A DNA stretch of 64,000 nt from Enterobacter chengduensis. Its GTDB lineage: Bacteria > Pseudomonadota > Gammaproteobacteria > Enterobacterales > Enterobacteriaceae. Made by a program: the position numbers and the translations under genes. The stretch is from positions 682,001 to 746,000 of the forward strand of contig NZ_CP043318.1 in assembly GCF_001984825.2 (NCBI RefSeq), written 5' to 3'. Shown in pieces: positions 52,713 through 62,175 of the stretch (position 1 is the first letter of the stretch; each line of letters starts with the position of its first letter). The notes under the pieces were generated by a model that made no database searches, was not told the DNA's origin, and worked only from the letters and a program-made list of their open reading frames with translations.

Positions 52713-54377
52713 ATGTTAAACCGTATCAAGATTGTCACCAGCTTAATGCTGGTTTTAGCGATATTTGGCCTTTTACAACTCACATCCGGTGGTCTTTTCT
52801 TCAATGCCCTTAAGCATGACAAAGAGAATTTCACCGTCCTGCAAACCATTCGCCAGCAGCAGTCCACGCTGAACGCCAGCTGGGTGGCATTGCTGCAAAC
52901 CCGTAATACCCTGAACCGTGCGGGTATCCGCTACATGATGGATCAGAGCAATATCGGCAGCGGCGCGACCGTTAACGATCTGATGCAAATCGCGTCTGTG
53001 TCTCTGAAGCAGGCGGAAAAGAACTGGGCGGCCTATGAAGCCCTGCCGCGCGATCCGCGTCAAAGCGATGCGGACGCGATGGAGATTAAGCGTAACTATG
53101 ATATTTACCACGGCGCGCTGGCGGAGCTGATCCAGCTTCTGGGCGCGGGCAAAATTAACGCCTTCTTCGACCAGCCGACCCAGAGTTACCAGGACGGTTT
53201 TGAGAAGCAGTACGTGAGCTACCTGCAGCAGAACGACAAGCTCTACCAGACGGCGGTCGAAGACAGCAACAGCTCCTACAGCCAGGCTATCTGGGTGCTG
53301 ATCGGCGTCCTGATTGCGGTGCTGGTGGTGATTGTGGCCGTCTGGCTGAACATCAAGCAGACGCTGATCTCCCCGCTCAATCGTCTGATCGACAATATTC
53401 GCCATATCGCCAGCGGCGACCTGGTGAAGCGCATTGAGGTTCAGGGCACCAACGAGATGGGTGAACTGGCCGACTCGCTGCGCCATATGCAGGGCGAGCT
53501 GGTGCGTACCGTTGGCGACGTGCGTAACGGCGCGAATGCGATCTACAGCGGCGCGAGCGAAATCGCGATGGGCAACAACGATCTCTCCTCCCGTACTGAA
53601 CAGCAGGCCGCTTCCCTGGAAGAGACCGCTGCCAGCATGGAGCAGCTGACGGCGACCGTGAAGCAGAACGCCGAGAACGCCCGTCAGGCGAGCCATCTTG
53701 CGCTGAGCGCGTCCGAGACCGCGCAGAAGGGCGGCAAAGTGGTGGATAACGTGGTGCAGACCATGCGCGATATCGCCGGCAGTTCGCAGAAGATTGCCGA
53801 CATTATTAGCGTGATTGACGGGATTGCTTTCCAGACCAACATCCTTGCACTGAACGCGGCGGTAGAAGCGGCGCGCGCGGGCGAGCAGGGGCGTGGTTTT
53901 GCGGTGGTGGCAGGTGAAGTGCGTAACCTGGCCCAGCGCAGCGCCCAGGCGGCGCGCGAGATCAAGAGCCTGATCGAAGACTCCGTGGGTCGCGTGGAAG
54001 TGGGCTCAACGCTGGTAGAAAGCGCAGGTGAAACCATGGGTGAGATCGTGAACGCGGTAACCCGCGTAACGGACATTATGGGTGAGATTGCCTCTGCGTC
54101 TGACGAGCAGAGCCGCGGTATCGACCAGGTGGGTCTGGCGGTCGCCGAGATGGATCGCGTGACCCAGCAGAACGCCTCGCTGGTTGAGGAATCAGCCGCG
54201 GCGGCGGCCGCACTGGAAGAGCAGGCGAGCCGTCTGACGCAGGCCGTGGCGGTGTTCCGCATTCAGCAGGAGCAGATGAAAGCGCGCGAGTTCGCTGCGG
54301 CTAAAGCGGTTTCCGCGCCGGCGATGGCGCGTAAAACGGTTACCGCTGACGCAGGCGATAACTGGGAAACGTTCTAG
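52713..54377 (+). CDS. tsr: Serine chemoreceptor Tsr
   Basis: This 554-residue methyl-accepting chemotaxis protein has TM1 (residue 6 to 29), a periplasmic four-helix sensor with R64, N68, R69 and R73 that bind serine in E. coli, TM2 (near 190-215), HAMP, and a long signalling hairpin with the invariant tip [20 protein letters not shown]. It ends NWETF, the docking pentapeptide for CheR/CheB. The start at 52713 ([10 protein letters not shown]) matches E. coli. Confidence 0.97.
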   Translation: MLNRIKIVTSLMLVLAIFGLLQLTSGGLFFNALKHDKENFTVLQTIRQQQSTLNASWVALLQTRNTLNRAGIRYMMDQSNIGSGATVNDLMQIASVSLKQAEKNWAAYEALPRDPRQSDADAMEIKRNYDIYHGALAELIQLLGAGKINAFFDQPTQSYQDGFEKQYVSYLQQNDKLYQTAVEDSNSSYSQAIWVLIGVLIAVLVVIVAVWLNIKQTLISPLNRLIDNIRHIASGDLVKRIEVQGTNEMGELADSLRHMQGELVRTVGDVRNGANAIYSGASEIAMGNNDLSSRTEQQAASLEETAASMEQLTATVKQNAENARQASHLALSASETAQKGGKVVDNVVQTMRDIAGSSQKIADIISVIDGIAFQTNILALNAAVEAARAGEQGRGFAVVAGEVRNLAQRSAQAAREIKSLIEDSVGRVEVGSTLVESAGETMGEIVNAVTRVTDIMGEIASASDEQSRGIDQVGLAVAEMDRVTQQNASLVEESAAAAAALEEQASRLTQAVAVFRIQQEQMKAREFAAAKAVSAPAMARKTVTADAGDNWETF

Positions 54378-54392
54378 TCCTGTGCGCGTTGT

Positions 54393-54468
54393 GCCGGGTG
54401 GCGGCTGCGCCTTACCCGGCCTACGATTCGCGGTTTTGTAGGCCCGGTAAGCGCAGCGCCACCGGGCG
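54393..54468. repeat. REP pair (BIME)
   Basis: GCCGGGTGGCGGCTGCGCC and inverted GGTAAGCGCAGCGCCACC lie between the convergent tsr and GNAT genes. Confidence 0.85.
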
Positions 54469-54471
54469 GTA

Positions 54472-54978
54472 TTACAGAGGTAGACGCATGGCGCAGCGCG
54501 CTTCATACGCGAAACCGTGCGCTGTCTCTTCTTCTCTTTTCTGACGCAGTTCAGGCGTGAGTTCAGTGACGTATTCAAACCCCAGCCGCGCATAGAACGG
54601 CGCATTCCACGGGACGTCCCGGAACGTCGTCAAGGTCAGCGCTGTCAGCCCCTTTTTACGAGCATGGTCTGCCACGCGGGCGATAAGCTGCCTGCCGATC
54701 CCATTTCCCTGCCGGTCCAGATCAACCGAGAGTTCGACAATAAACAGTGAAGACGGATGCGCTTCGGCGAGGATAAACCCGACGGGGTGGTCGTTTGCCA
54801 GCGCCAGCCAGCTTAGCCCGCGTTCGGCGTACGCAAGGTGCTGCTCAGCGGAAATGACCTCGCCATCGGCAAGCCAGGCGAGCGTCGGGTCTTCACGAAA
54901 GCGCGCGCCCGCCGCGCGTTCAATGGCGGGCAGGGCGGTAACGTCGCGAGGGATGGTGGGGCGGATATGAATATGCAT
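54472..54978 (-). CDS. GNAT family acetyltransferase
   Basis: This 168-residue acetyltransferase has the acetyl-CoA loop DRQGNGIGRQLIARV (Q/RxxGxG/A), the beta4 strand LFIVELSVDLD and the C-terminal PFYARLGFEYV. It is convergent with tsr. The substrate is unknown; relatives acetylate small amines or protein N-termini. Confidence 0.88.
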   Translation of the reverse strand: MHIHIRPTIPRDVTALPAIERAAGARFREDPTLAWLADGEVISAEQHLAYAERGLSWLALANDHPVGFILAEAHPSSLFIVELSVDLDRQGNGIGRQLIARVADHARKKGLTALTLTTFRDVPWNAPFYARLGFEYVTELTPELRQKREEETAHGFAYEARCAMRLPL

Positions 54979-55007
54979 GGCGGCAAGTATAGCCTGAGCC
55001 GTCGACG

Positions 55008-55493
55008 TTATTCCGAGCAGATCAGCACCGGTGAGTAAAAATTGCTGATCACCAGCGCGTCTTCCGGCGTGCGCTCTATCGTCAGGAGCCTTTTATTGCC
55101 TAGCGTCAGGCCCGCGACGTATTTTTCAAAGACCCCGGGCGGCATGGCGTCGTGGCTAAAACGCTCCACTTTTTGAATGGTAATCTCATACAGTTCGCCC
55201 TCTACGTGGCGCCATTTAAACATCTCCTGGCGGGAAACCTCCCAGCTGCGCGGCGCATTCACCACGCTGCCGTTTAGCGTGATGTACCCCGTTTTGTCGG
55301 GGTGAAACCGCATAATGATCTCGCCGTCAAAGGTGAAATCGTGGCTGTCGCGCCGGTCGGAAAAGGTCAGGTTTCCGTCGCAGGCCACCGACAGCGGGGG
55401 CGTGTGAAAGTACCACGCCAGCGCGGCGCCCAGCATCAGCAGGTTGAAGATGAGGATTAGCCAAACTTTTTTGCGTCTCATATCACCACTCAT
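55008..55493 (-). CDS. FidL-like membrane protein
   Basis: This 161-residue protein has one N-terminal transmembrane segment (VWLILIFNLLMLGAALAWYF) and a beta-rich periplasmic domain (LSVACDGNLTFSDRRDS ... YEITIQKVERFSHDAMPPGVF). This is the pattern of the FidL proteins that accompany MarT/ToxR-type regulators. It overlaps the regulator gene upstream by 11 bases. It probably protects or modulates the periplasmic part of that regulator. Confidence 0.78.
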   Translation of the reverse strand: MSGDMRRKKVWLILIFNLLMLGAALAWYFHTPPLSVACDGNLTFSDRRDSHDFTFDGEIIMRFHPDKTGYITLNGSVVNAPRSWEVSRQEMFKWRHVEGELYEITIQKVERFSHDAMPPGVFEKYVAGLTLGNKRLLTIERTPEDALVISNFYSPVLICSE

Positions 55494-56223
55494 AATAGTA
55501 AAGCGTTCGGCAGGCGCTGGCTTTACCCTGCGTGAGGGAACATTGGGAGAGCACCAGCCGCCCTTCGTGGCCGTAGAAAAGCGTTCTCTGAATGTGCATG
55601 TAGAAGATGGAATTTTTCAGGCACGGGAGATGACCGTCCTGCTGGAGCGCTTTGGCCAGCCCGATCGCCCGCTCATGGAACACGTCCGCCAGCGGCGTAA
55701 AGGTGTAGACCGGACACGTGCCAATATGGGTTAGCAGGTGGATCTCCCGCTGATGGCCTGCCGGCCTGATTGCCGTTATCCAGATGCACAGCGCAACGAC
55801 CGCCAGCGTCAGCGCAACGCAGAACAGCACGTCCGGTCGAACGCGCCTTACGGATGTCGCCGTCCTGGCCGCCGGGCATGGCTCCTCCAGCGCGGTGACC
55901 GTGACGTCTGCGCTGAGCATAAAGCCCGTTTTAGGCACGGTGACGATAAACAGCGCGTCGGGAAGCAGGCTTGCCAGCAGCTTGCGCAAAATGCTGATGT
56001 ACTGGTTTAGCGAATTGTTCGACCCCTGCAGCCCGCGGCTGTCCCAGACTTCATGCAGAAGCGTTTCTCGTTCGACCACGTTCCCATGATGCTGCACCAG
56101 CAGCTTCATGAGGGTATTGGCCGTGCAGGTGAGGAGCTGCACATCCTCCTCCGGTGCATTGATAAGAGAAAGAGAACCGTCCTCGTCGTTATAGACGAGG
56201 GCGTCAGCAAGCAGGTATTTCAT
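55483..56223 (-). CDS. MarT/ToxR-like transmembrane winged-helix regulator
   Basis: This 246-residue inner-membrane transcription factor has a cytoplasmic OmpR-type winged helix (about 1-105; LLVQHHGNVVERETLLHEVWDSRG, LNQYISILRKLL). One transmembrane helix follows (VLFCVALTLAVVALCIWITA, near 133-152) and then a periplasmic domain with four cysteines (GTCPVY, PCLKN, SQCSL, SACRTL). It pairs with the FidL-like gene. The neighbouring fimbrial operon, in the same orientation 127 bases upstream, is a plausible target. Confidence 0.82.
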   Translation of the reverse strand: MKYLLADALVYNDEDGSLSLINAPEEDVQLLTCTANTLMKLLVQHHGNVVERETLLHEVWDSRGLQGSNNSLNQYISILRKLLASLLPDALFIVTVPKTGFMLSADVTVTALEEPCPAARTATSVRRVRPDVLFCVALTLAVVALCIWITAIRPAGHQREIHLLTHIGTCPVYTFTPLADVFHERAIGLAKALQQDGHLPCLKNSIFYMHIQRTLFYGHEGRLVLSQCSLTQGKASACRTLYYYEW

Positions 56224-56350
56224 AAGTTGTTGTAATACAGACAGAGATAATGAATGTCAGGACAGGCCTTTCGCCTGATTAAGCAGAGCTGTTGGCTATT
56301 TTAGCGCCATTGTTACCGATAACATTGATCCAGGCAGGATTTTGCGCTGT

Positions 56351-57307
56351 TTAATAAGTCAGCGTAACGATCACGTCATCGCTGAACTCCCCCGTGCCGG
56401 TCAGAGGCTGCGCCGGGACGTCGCCGTAGACGGTATAATTTTGCGTGCCGCCAGCGGGGTGAGTGACCTGCATCGCGTCGCCGCTGCTTTGGTCGCCCCA
56501 GCGCTGCGTGGCCCCCGCATCCTGCCAGAGGCCGTAGCGCAGGCACTGGCCTCCCTCGTTGCACAGCTGCCGCTGGTTGCCGCTGGCATGATTGCCATTT
56601 CCCATCGCGAGCGTGAATGCGGTATCGGCCGGGCAGCGCGTGGTAAGGGTTGCCGTCGAGCGCGTCGGGCGTAGCGTGGCCGTGCTGGTCAGGGTGCCGA
56701 AATTAAGCGGGGTGACGCGCTCGATGAAGCATCCCTGACTGATTTCGGCCTGCGCGCTGGTGCCGCCCTGCACCTGTTCACCTTCGGCGGAGCCGTCTGA
56801 ACAGTTCTGAAGGGCATCCTGACGGGAGGCGCTGTGCCATGCAATCCGCAGATTCATGTTGTAGTTGTAATAGTGGTAGGCCGGAAGCTGGCTTTGCCCT
56901 GCGGGTAGGGTGGCGATCAGCGGAAAGGTACCGCTGACGTTGGCGTTGCTTTCCGCGGCCAGGGTCTGCTGAATCAGGTTCCCGCTGCCGGCAGGTCCCA
57001 GCTCCTGAGAGCGGGCGACGCCGTTAAGAAGACGAAAAAGCAAGGTGTATTGCTTACCCTCCGGGTCTCCCGGGGAGATCATCTGAAAGGGCGGGGCGTC
57101 GATGCTGCTCAGGCAGACGCTGATGTACTCTGTCGTCCCGAGGTTATCCGCCTGGCAGCTAAATTTTACCTCGGTGTTGACGGAGGCGGCATTGCCCGCC
57201 GCGACGTTGCCAAAGTTAATGGCGGGCGTGGAGGTGATCCAGCAGGCTGCCGCCATTGCCTTCACGGACAGGACGAGCAGCAATAATAACGGCGCTCTTA
57301 GCGACAC
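56351..57307 (-). CDS. Csu-type fimbrial tip adhesin (two SCPU domains)
   Basis: This 318-residue exported protein has a signal peptide (SLRAPLLLLLVLSVKAMAA) and two spore-coat-U (SCPU) domains: ACWITSTPAINFGNVAAGN at the start, and GCFIERVTPLNFGTLTSTA ending in VIVTLTY. Two-domain SCPU proteins cap Csu-type pili. I choose the GTG at 57307: it follows GGAGAACAACC and puts the signal peptide at the very start. The ATG at 57370 would place 21 hydrophilic residues before it. It overlaps the usher by ten bases. Confidence 0.87.
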   Translation of the reverse strand: MSLRAPLLLLLVLSVKAMAAACWITSTPAINFGNVAAGNAASVNTEVKFSCQADNLGTTEYISVCLSSIDAPPFQMISPGDPEGKQYTLLFRLLNGVARSQELGPAGSGNLIQQTLAAESNANVSGTFPLIATLPAGQSQLPAYHYYNYNMNLRIAWHSASRQDALQNCSDGSAEGEQVQGGTSAQAEISQGCFIERVTPLNFGTLTSTATLRPTRSTATLTTRCPADTAFTLAMGNGNHASGNQRQLCNEGGQCLRYGLWQDAGATQRWGDQSSGDAMQVTHPAGGTQNYTVYGDVPAQPLTGTGEFSDDVIVTLTY

Positions 57308-59598
57308 GGTTGTTCTCCGATATTCTGTATAGATGATGCGGTGCGCGGGGCCGGAAGCGTGACCCGGCACTCCCCTTCACCGGTTTTCACCAGCAGTTCA
57401 CCCGGCAGGGGCGGGTCCTCAAGCCAGATAAACCCGTCGCGTCCCACGATGGTAGCGCCGCGAGGCGTTGAGACGATGCTGCCCAGCGGGAGCGGCGCGC
57501 CGCGGCTGTCGACCAGCCTGGCCTGAACCGTTACGGCGTGATGGATGTTGAAATCGACTTTTACCGCGCTGCCGTTACCCGGTCTGGCATACATGTCGGT
57601 GACGGAGGCAATCACATCGGAAGGCAGAGCCAGCGGAACGATGGTGACTTTGCTGTTGTGGTAGCGCGGCAGGTCGGTCAGCAGAAGGTATCCCTCCTCA
57701 TCGGTTTCGCCTGCCGGGCGGTTTTCCAGCATCACCGGCACGTGCCCGATACCGCGCGTTGAGACCAGCGCCAGGCCCTGCTCGCTGTAGCGCAGGGCGT
57801 GCAGGCTGTTATCCAGCAGCGTCAGGCTGCCTTCGGCTGAGGCATACTGATTGCGCGCGTTAGCGCCCTGCTCCAGCCCAGCGTGCCACTCACCGGCGTG
57901 GCCCAGATAGCCTACGTCTGCATACTTTTCCCGGTGTTCGCCAACGCTTTGCCCCAGCTGCCATGACCAGCCGCCGGTCTGGTCGTCTGGCTGGTGGCGA
58001 TAGTCCATACGCGGCGAATCCTGATTTGCCTGGAGCGAGAGGCTATCCTGCCGCCCCAGCGGGAGCGAGAGCAAAAGCTGAACGTTGCTCGACGCGTCCG
58101 TAAACGAGCGGGTATAGCTCAGCGTGGCGGAGAGATGCGCCGGTAACAAAACGGACCACGAGGCGTTGAGATAGCGTTGTTTGTTGCCCTGAATCGCCTG
58201 TTGTACCCAGCCCACGCCGGGCGTGCCCAGGTGGGAGAATGAATGGCTCAGCCAGACGCTGTCGCTACGCCTGACGGGCGCGGCACCGCTCATGCGGGCA
58301 TTGTCGGCGAACGCCGCATCGGTACGCACGGTGCTGGCAGATATACCCGTCCCGCCGCCGTTCCATTGCCAGCCCAGGCCCCACTGCGTTCCCTGGCCGT
58401 AGGGACTGTCGCTCACCGCGACGTGCTGGCTGACAATGCCGGCGTCGGGGGATATCAGCCAGTCAACCCCGGTCCCGACGTTGCGCAGTTTGCGCTGCTG
58501 CTCCGTATGCAGCGCCAGCGTCAGGTGGTTATTGACCCCATAGCGCCAGCCGGCGTCGAGCAGCGGCGACGCGGCATAGTCGTCGGAACGCTGGGCGTAG
58601 TTTTGCCGCATCCAGCCGATATCCAGCGAGCCGCTGCTGAGCCCTTCAGCCAGCATTCCCGGTGCCCCGTACACGTCGAGCTGAACGGTGCGCCGCTGGC
58701 CGTTGATGTCGGTAATGACCACCTGCGCCTGCCCGCTTCCGGTGAAGGAGGGCAGGGTATCAAGCATGAATTCTCCCGGCGCGACGCGCTTGCTGCCCTG
58801 CTTAAGTCCATCGATGTACAAATCAACCGTTGAAGGCAGGACCGCCGTATCGCTATAGCGGCTACGCGGTTCGGTGTTGAGCTGGGGATCGAGTTCAAAA
58901 TTTCGCGCCCAGTGCAGGCCGCCAAAGCGAACCTGTCGGCTCCAGCGCGCGCCCGTGGTGATGCTGTCTCCCAGCGCCAGGGTGGTCAGCGAATCGGTGT
59001 TGTCCCACTGCCAGCGGGTTTCCATGCGCGTATGGGTGGGCCGGGCGGCGCTGTTTTCCTCCCCGGCATGGCTTGAAAAGCTGCTGCTGAGCGTCCCGGG
59101 CAGCGCGCCGGATGCGGTCAGCTGGGTCTGGGCATTCAGCTGGCGTTTACCCTGCGCATCGCTGGCGTAGAGGGTGTAGCCGAGGGTAAACGCGCCGATG
59201 GGCCGGGCCTCGGGATAGACGTACTGCGGGGACGATTTATCGAGCGTCAGGTGTTGCTGTCCCCCGAGCGCCTTCGCCTCGGCCATAATCGACACCTGCT
59301 GGGCAAGCAGGTCAATATCCACCTTTAGCCCCGGCAGGGCCGTGAGTTCCACCCATCCGCCGCGGTCGTCCGGGGCGTGAAGCCCCAGTTTTTTAACGTC
59401 GCTGCGGCTCATCCACAGCGCATCGTCCTCCACCCGGCAGGCCCACAGATCCCCTCGCGGGGCGTGATTCACGGTGATGGCCAGCCATTGGACGGTGTCG
59501 GCGTGGCCTTCAGTGCGGGCTGACAGCATCAACGGTAGCCAAAGCAGGAGCGCGAGAAGCGAGCGGGCGCAGGGGTATCTGGCTGTCATGATGGTCAT
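57298..59598 (-). CDS. Fimbrial outer-membrane usher (Csu type)
   Basis: This 766-residue usher has a signal peptide (LLALLLWLPLMLSARTEG) and an N-terminal chaperone-binding domain. The barrel and plug region includes LPSTVDLYIDGLKQGSKRVAPGEFMLDTLP and VVITDINGQRRTVQLDVYG, and the C-terminal domains end in GECRVTLPA. It is the shorter alternate/Csu group of about 770 residues. It overlaps the chaperone gene by 89 bases, which is unusual. It exports the SCPU subunits. Confidence 0.92.
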   Translation of the reverse strand: MTIMTARYPCARSLLALLLWLPLMLSARTEGHADTVQWLAITVNHAPRGDLWACRVEDDALWMSRSDVKKLGLHAPDDRGGWVELTALPGLKVDIDLLAQQVSIMAEAKALGGQQHLTLDKSSPQYVYPEARPIGAFTLGYTLYASDAQGKRQLNAQTQLTASGALPGTLSSSFSSHAGEENSAARPTHTRMETRWQWDNTDSLTTLALGDSITTGARWSRQVRFGGLHWARNFELDPQLNTEPRSRYSDTAVLPSTVDLYIDGLKQGSKRVAPGEFMLDTLPSFTGSGQAQVVITDINGQRRTVQLDVYGAPGMLAEGLSSGSLDIGWMRQNYAQRSDDYAASPLLDAGWRYGVNNHLTLALHTEQQRKLRNVGTGVDWLISPDAGIVSQHVAVSDSPYGQGTQWGLGWQWNGGGTGISASTVRTDAAFADNARMSGAAPVRRSDSVWLSHSFSHLGTPGVGWVQQAIQGNKQRYLNASWSVLLPAHLSATLSYTRSFTDASSNVQLLLSLPLGRQDSLSLQANQDSPRMDYRHQPDDQTGGWSWQLGQSVGEHREKYADVGYLGHAGEWHAGLEQGANARNQYASAEGSLTLLDNSLHALRYSEQGLALVSTRGIGHVPVMLENRPAGETDEEGYLLLTDLPRYHNSKVTIVPLALPSDVIASVTDMYARPGNGSAVKVDFNIHHAVTVQARLVDSRGAPLPLGSIVSTPRGATIVGRDGFIWLEDPPLPGELLVKTGEGECRVTLPAPRTASSIQNIGEQPCR

Positions 59599-60286
59599 CG
59601 TTGAGGTAGACGCGCAACGCGCTGAGCGTATGGCGTGATGCTTGCTTAAGTTTCACAAGAGCGGTCTGTCCGGGCAGGACATAGCCCGCCAGGCCTTTAA
59701 CCGATCCCGCAACCTGCCCACTGGCCGTCAGGGCCTCAAGATGGCTCAGGCGAATATGGCTTTTTCCGCCGTTATAGCAGCGGATTGCCGCCGCGCCGTC
59801 TGCCTGTTCACAGCTCAGGGCATCGTGGCCGATGGGGGTATTCTGGTCTCCGGCAATAAACACCGGAATCGAATAGCGCAGCAGGAAGTGCACGCCGTTA
59901 GGATTGGCCGCACGGGAAAGCGTGTCCGGCAGCTCGTCAATGACCAGCCGGTAGCTTTGCTCCCGTTCACGGATGTTCGGCTGCATGACGATGATGCGGA
60001 CCAGCTGCTGCTGGCCCGGCGAAAGCGCGGTCATCGCCGGGCTGCTGACGACCTCATCGGTAGCGGTTAAAACGTCCTGACCGTTTTTCTGGGTCCATTC
60101 GTACACCCGTATCTGCGCGTGAATGGCCGCTTTTCCACTGTTGGTGAGGGTGACCGCCGTTGCTCTTTGACCGCCTTGCAGAGCGAGCGTAACGGGCGCC
60201 ACCTGCAGCGTGGCGGCCAGCGCGTAGCGTGACAGCAGCGCCAGCAGCATAAGCCACAGAATGAAGCAAGGAAGATAGCGACGCAC
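59510..60286 (-). CDS. Fimbrial periplasmic chaperone
   Basis: This 258-residue protein has a signal peptide (FILWLMLLALLSRYALAA) and an Ig-like pilus chaperone fold (LQVAPVTLALQGGQRATAVTLTNSG, LSPGQQQLVRI, VHFLLRYSIPVFI). The usual subunit-anchoring Arg/Lys positions are plausibly R in the N-terminal strand and the LRYSIPVF segment. It lies two bases after the subunit gene. Confidence 0.9.
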   Translation of the reverse strand: MRRYLPCFILWLMLLALLSRYALAATLQVAPVTLALQGGQRATAVTLTNSGKAAIHAQIRVYEWTQKNGQDVLTATDEVVSSPAMTALSPGQQQLVRIIVMQPNIREREQSYRLVIDELPDTLSRAANPNGVHFLLRYSIPVFIAGDQNTPIGHDALSCEQADGAAAIRCYNGGKSHIRLSHLEALTASGQVAGSVKGLAGYVLPGQTALVKLKQASRHTLSALRVYLNDDHHDSQIPLRPLASRAPALATVDAVSPH

Positions 60287-60288
60287 GA

Positions 60289-60786
60289 TCAGTACACCAG
60301 GTTTAAGGTGATGTCGTCGCTATAGGCACCCGCCTGCGCGGTCGTCAGGGCACCTGCGTCAATCACGCCATAGAGCGTCTCTTTCTGCTCCTGGCCGTTG
60401 CCGGTGTCGGTGAGCCCATCGGTGCTGGTGATTTGCGTCTGTTTGCCTTCATCCGCAAAGAGTTTCCAGGCAATCTTCTGTGCGCCCGTTTCGCCGTTTT
60501 CCGGCTTCAGCCAGAAGGTGCCGCTATCACTGCTATCGCTGCTGGTGGCGGAAAGGGTGAACGGGGTACCGTTGGTACAGACGATATCAACCTGCGTGCT
60601 GGCCTGGATTTCGCTCGATTCATCCGAGCCATGGCGTGAGAAGTTGAGGTCGTTGGCTTTGAGCGTGCACGACTTCACGACCTCAAGTGAGACGTGCATC
60701 GTCGCGCTTGCGGTGCTGTCTGCGGCGATTGCGGCAACAGGAAGCAGGAGAGCGGAACAACATACAGCAGCGGTGATAATTTTCAT
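60289..60786 (-). CDS. Csu-type major fimbrial subunit (SCPU domain)
   Basis: This 165-residue secreted protein has a signal peptide (MKIITAAVCCSALLLPVAAIAA) and one SCPU domain (MHVSLEVVKSCTLKANDLNF ... AYSDDITLNLVY). The start at 60786 is set by the signal peptide; the frame upstream to 60888 is not coding. It is first in the operon subunit-chaperone-usher-adhesin, the minimal Csu-like set. Confidence 0.88.
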   Translation of the reverse strand: MKIITAAVCCSALLLPVAAIAADSTASATMHVSLEVVKSCTLKANDLNFSRHGSDESSEIQASTQVDIVCTNGTPFTLSATSSDSSDSGTFWLKPENGETGAQKIAWKLFADEGKQTQITSTDGLTDTGNGQEQKETLYGVIDAGALTTAQAGAYSDDITLNLVY

Positions 60787-60818
60787 GATCGTATTTCCTG
60801 ACGTGAGTAACAGTGCAA

Positions 60819-61361
60819 TTACAAAGCAAATGACCGAGCGTCCAGCAGGCAGAGTTTTCGATGGAAATCCGCCAGGCTGTGACAGCAAAATTTGTTCATC
60901 GCGTTACGCTTGTGGGTGTAGATCGTTTTAGGTGACTTATTGAGGATTTTTGCGATGCGGACCGGACTGAATCCTTTGTGCAGCAGCATGCATACCCGCA
61001 TCTCCTGATACGAGAGCGTGACGGCGTTTTCGAAGGCGAATGTCGTGTCGCTAAAGCAGCGGCTCAGCTGCGCAAGAGAGAGGTTATCCGCCACCACTCT
61101 GACCCGCTCGTTGCGCAGGCAGGCGTTAACGTCGCAGACCCGCGCGGCATCCGTAAATACCAGCCAGTTCTGCCCGATGTGCGTATCGCGCAGCAGCGTC
61201 TGCAGGCGCAGAAGCCCTTGCGGAGTAACGTCATCAATCCAGTGCATCTCCGGGCAGGGGATAACGGCGGCTGAAATCATCGAGCTGAGGCCAAGCCATA
61301 AAAACGCATTGCCGCTCAGGACGATAGCCTGATATCCAGCGTTCGGAATGAAGGGCGTCAT
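60819..61361 (-). CDS. LuxR-type regulator beside the fimbrial operon
   Basis: This 180-residue protein has an N-terminal receiver-like fold without clear phosphorylation residues and a C-terminal LuxR HTH (LSYQEMRVCMLLHKGFSPVRIAKILNKSPKTIYTHKR). The ATG at 61361 overlaps the EAL stop by four bases and follows GTGGGGC; a GTG at 61373 is possible but less likely. It probably activates the fimbrial genes that begin 33 bases downstream. Confidence 0.85.
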   Translation of the reverse strand: MTPFIPNAGYQAIVLSGNAFLWLGLSSMISAAVIPCPEMHWIDDVTPQGLLRLQTLLRDTHIGQNWLVFTDAARVCDVNACLRNERVRVVADNLSLAQLSRCFSDTTFAFENAVTLSYQEMRVCMLLHKGFSPVRIAKILNKSPKTIYTHKRNAMNKFCCHSLADFHRKLCLLDARSFAL

Positions 61362-61996
61362 TTTCTGCCCCACAGATAACCCTGGCCATAGTCGGCCACG
61401 CTGGCACGGGCGAGCGCGAAATCACCCGCAGTTTCAATGCCTTCTATCAGTACCTTGCTGGCGACGCGCTTGCACTGGCGGGTGAGATCCAGGAATTTCG
61501 CCTGCTCGGTGCGTCCGCTCCAGAAGGTATGCTTGTCAATTTTGACGCCGCAGAAGCGGATCTGGCTGGTCAGGAGATCGGGAAGAATGTCTTCGCAGAC
61601 GTCGTCAGCCCACACTTCAATCCCCCACTGATGGAGCGTTGTGATGCATATCCGCAACGCCCGGCTTTGCGTGCCGTTGAGCTGCACCAGCGCGTGGAGA
61701 TCCGTGACCTCAATAGCAAGCCTCGCCGGGCAGGGTGTCTCTTCTTTGAGCCTGTCGAGGAAGTCCGTTTCCAGCAGCAAATCCGACGTCGCGTTGAGAT
61801 AAAACTTGTCGCTCTCCTCGCAAAACATGGCATGACGAAGCTGCGCAAAGAAGTGTGCTTTACGCTGCATCAGGGGCATTGAGTCAAAGTAGTCTTCGAG
61901 ATTGACGTGGGGCTTTGCCGTGGACAATACCTCCCAGGCAATCACATTTTCACTGCGCAGTGCCCGGATGGATTCGAACTTATAGCCGGTTAGCAT
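61358..61996 (-). CDS. Short EAL-domain protein
   Basis: This 212-residue protein is just one EAL domain. Metal ligands appear kept: E22 (WEVLS), N69 (YLNATSD), E96 (IEVTDL), D131/D132 (WADDVCED), K152 (VKID), E188 and Q205 (YGQGYLWG). Loop 6, usually DDFGTGYSS, is changed to DDVCEDILP. Short EAL proteins such as YdiV have lost c-di-GMP hydrolysis and act as protein switches; this one could be either. It is coupled to the LuxR gene and opens this regulatory unit. Confidence 0.84.
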   Translation of the reverse strand: MLTGYKFESIRALRSENVIAWEVLSTAKPHVNLEDYFDSMPLMQRKAHFFAQLRHAMFCEESDKFYLNATSDLLLETDFLDRLKEETPCPARLAIEVTDLHALVQLNGTQSRALRICITTLHQWGIEVWADDVCEDILPDLLTSQIRFCGVKIDKHTFWSGRTEQAKFLDLTRQCKRVASKVLIEGIETAGDFALARASVADYGQGYLWGRK

Positions 61997-62145
61997 GATA
62001 AAAGTGCGTAACGCTCCGTGGTGATTTCAGGAGCCGCACATTTTATAGATTGGGTTTTTGGCGGGATATTTATAAATTAAAATGGCTTATATAAAGCATT
62101 TTCATCTAATTTATAATGATTATATAGAATTATTTATTTTCATAA

Positions 62146-62168
62146 GTGCCCGGCAGATTGCCGGGCAC
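62146..62168 (-). terminator. Hairpin after opgB
   Basis: GTGCCCGGCA-GAT-TGCCGGGCAC is a perfect ten-base stem with a three-base loop, seven bases after the opgB stop. Downstream toward the EAL gene the sequence is A/T-rich (TTATGAAAATAAAT), giving a weak tail. The rest of 61997-62145 is AT-rich promoter sequence with no gene. Confidence 0.75.
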
Positions 62169-62175
62169 ATGCGCG

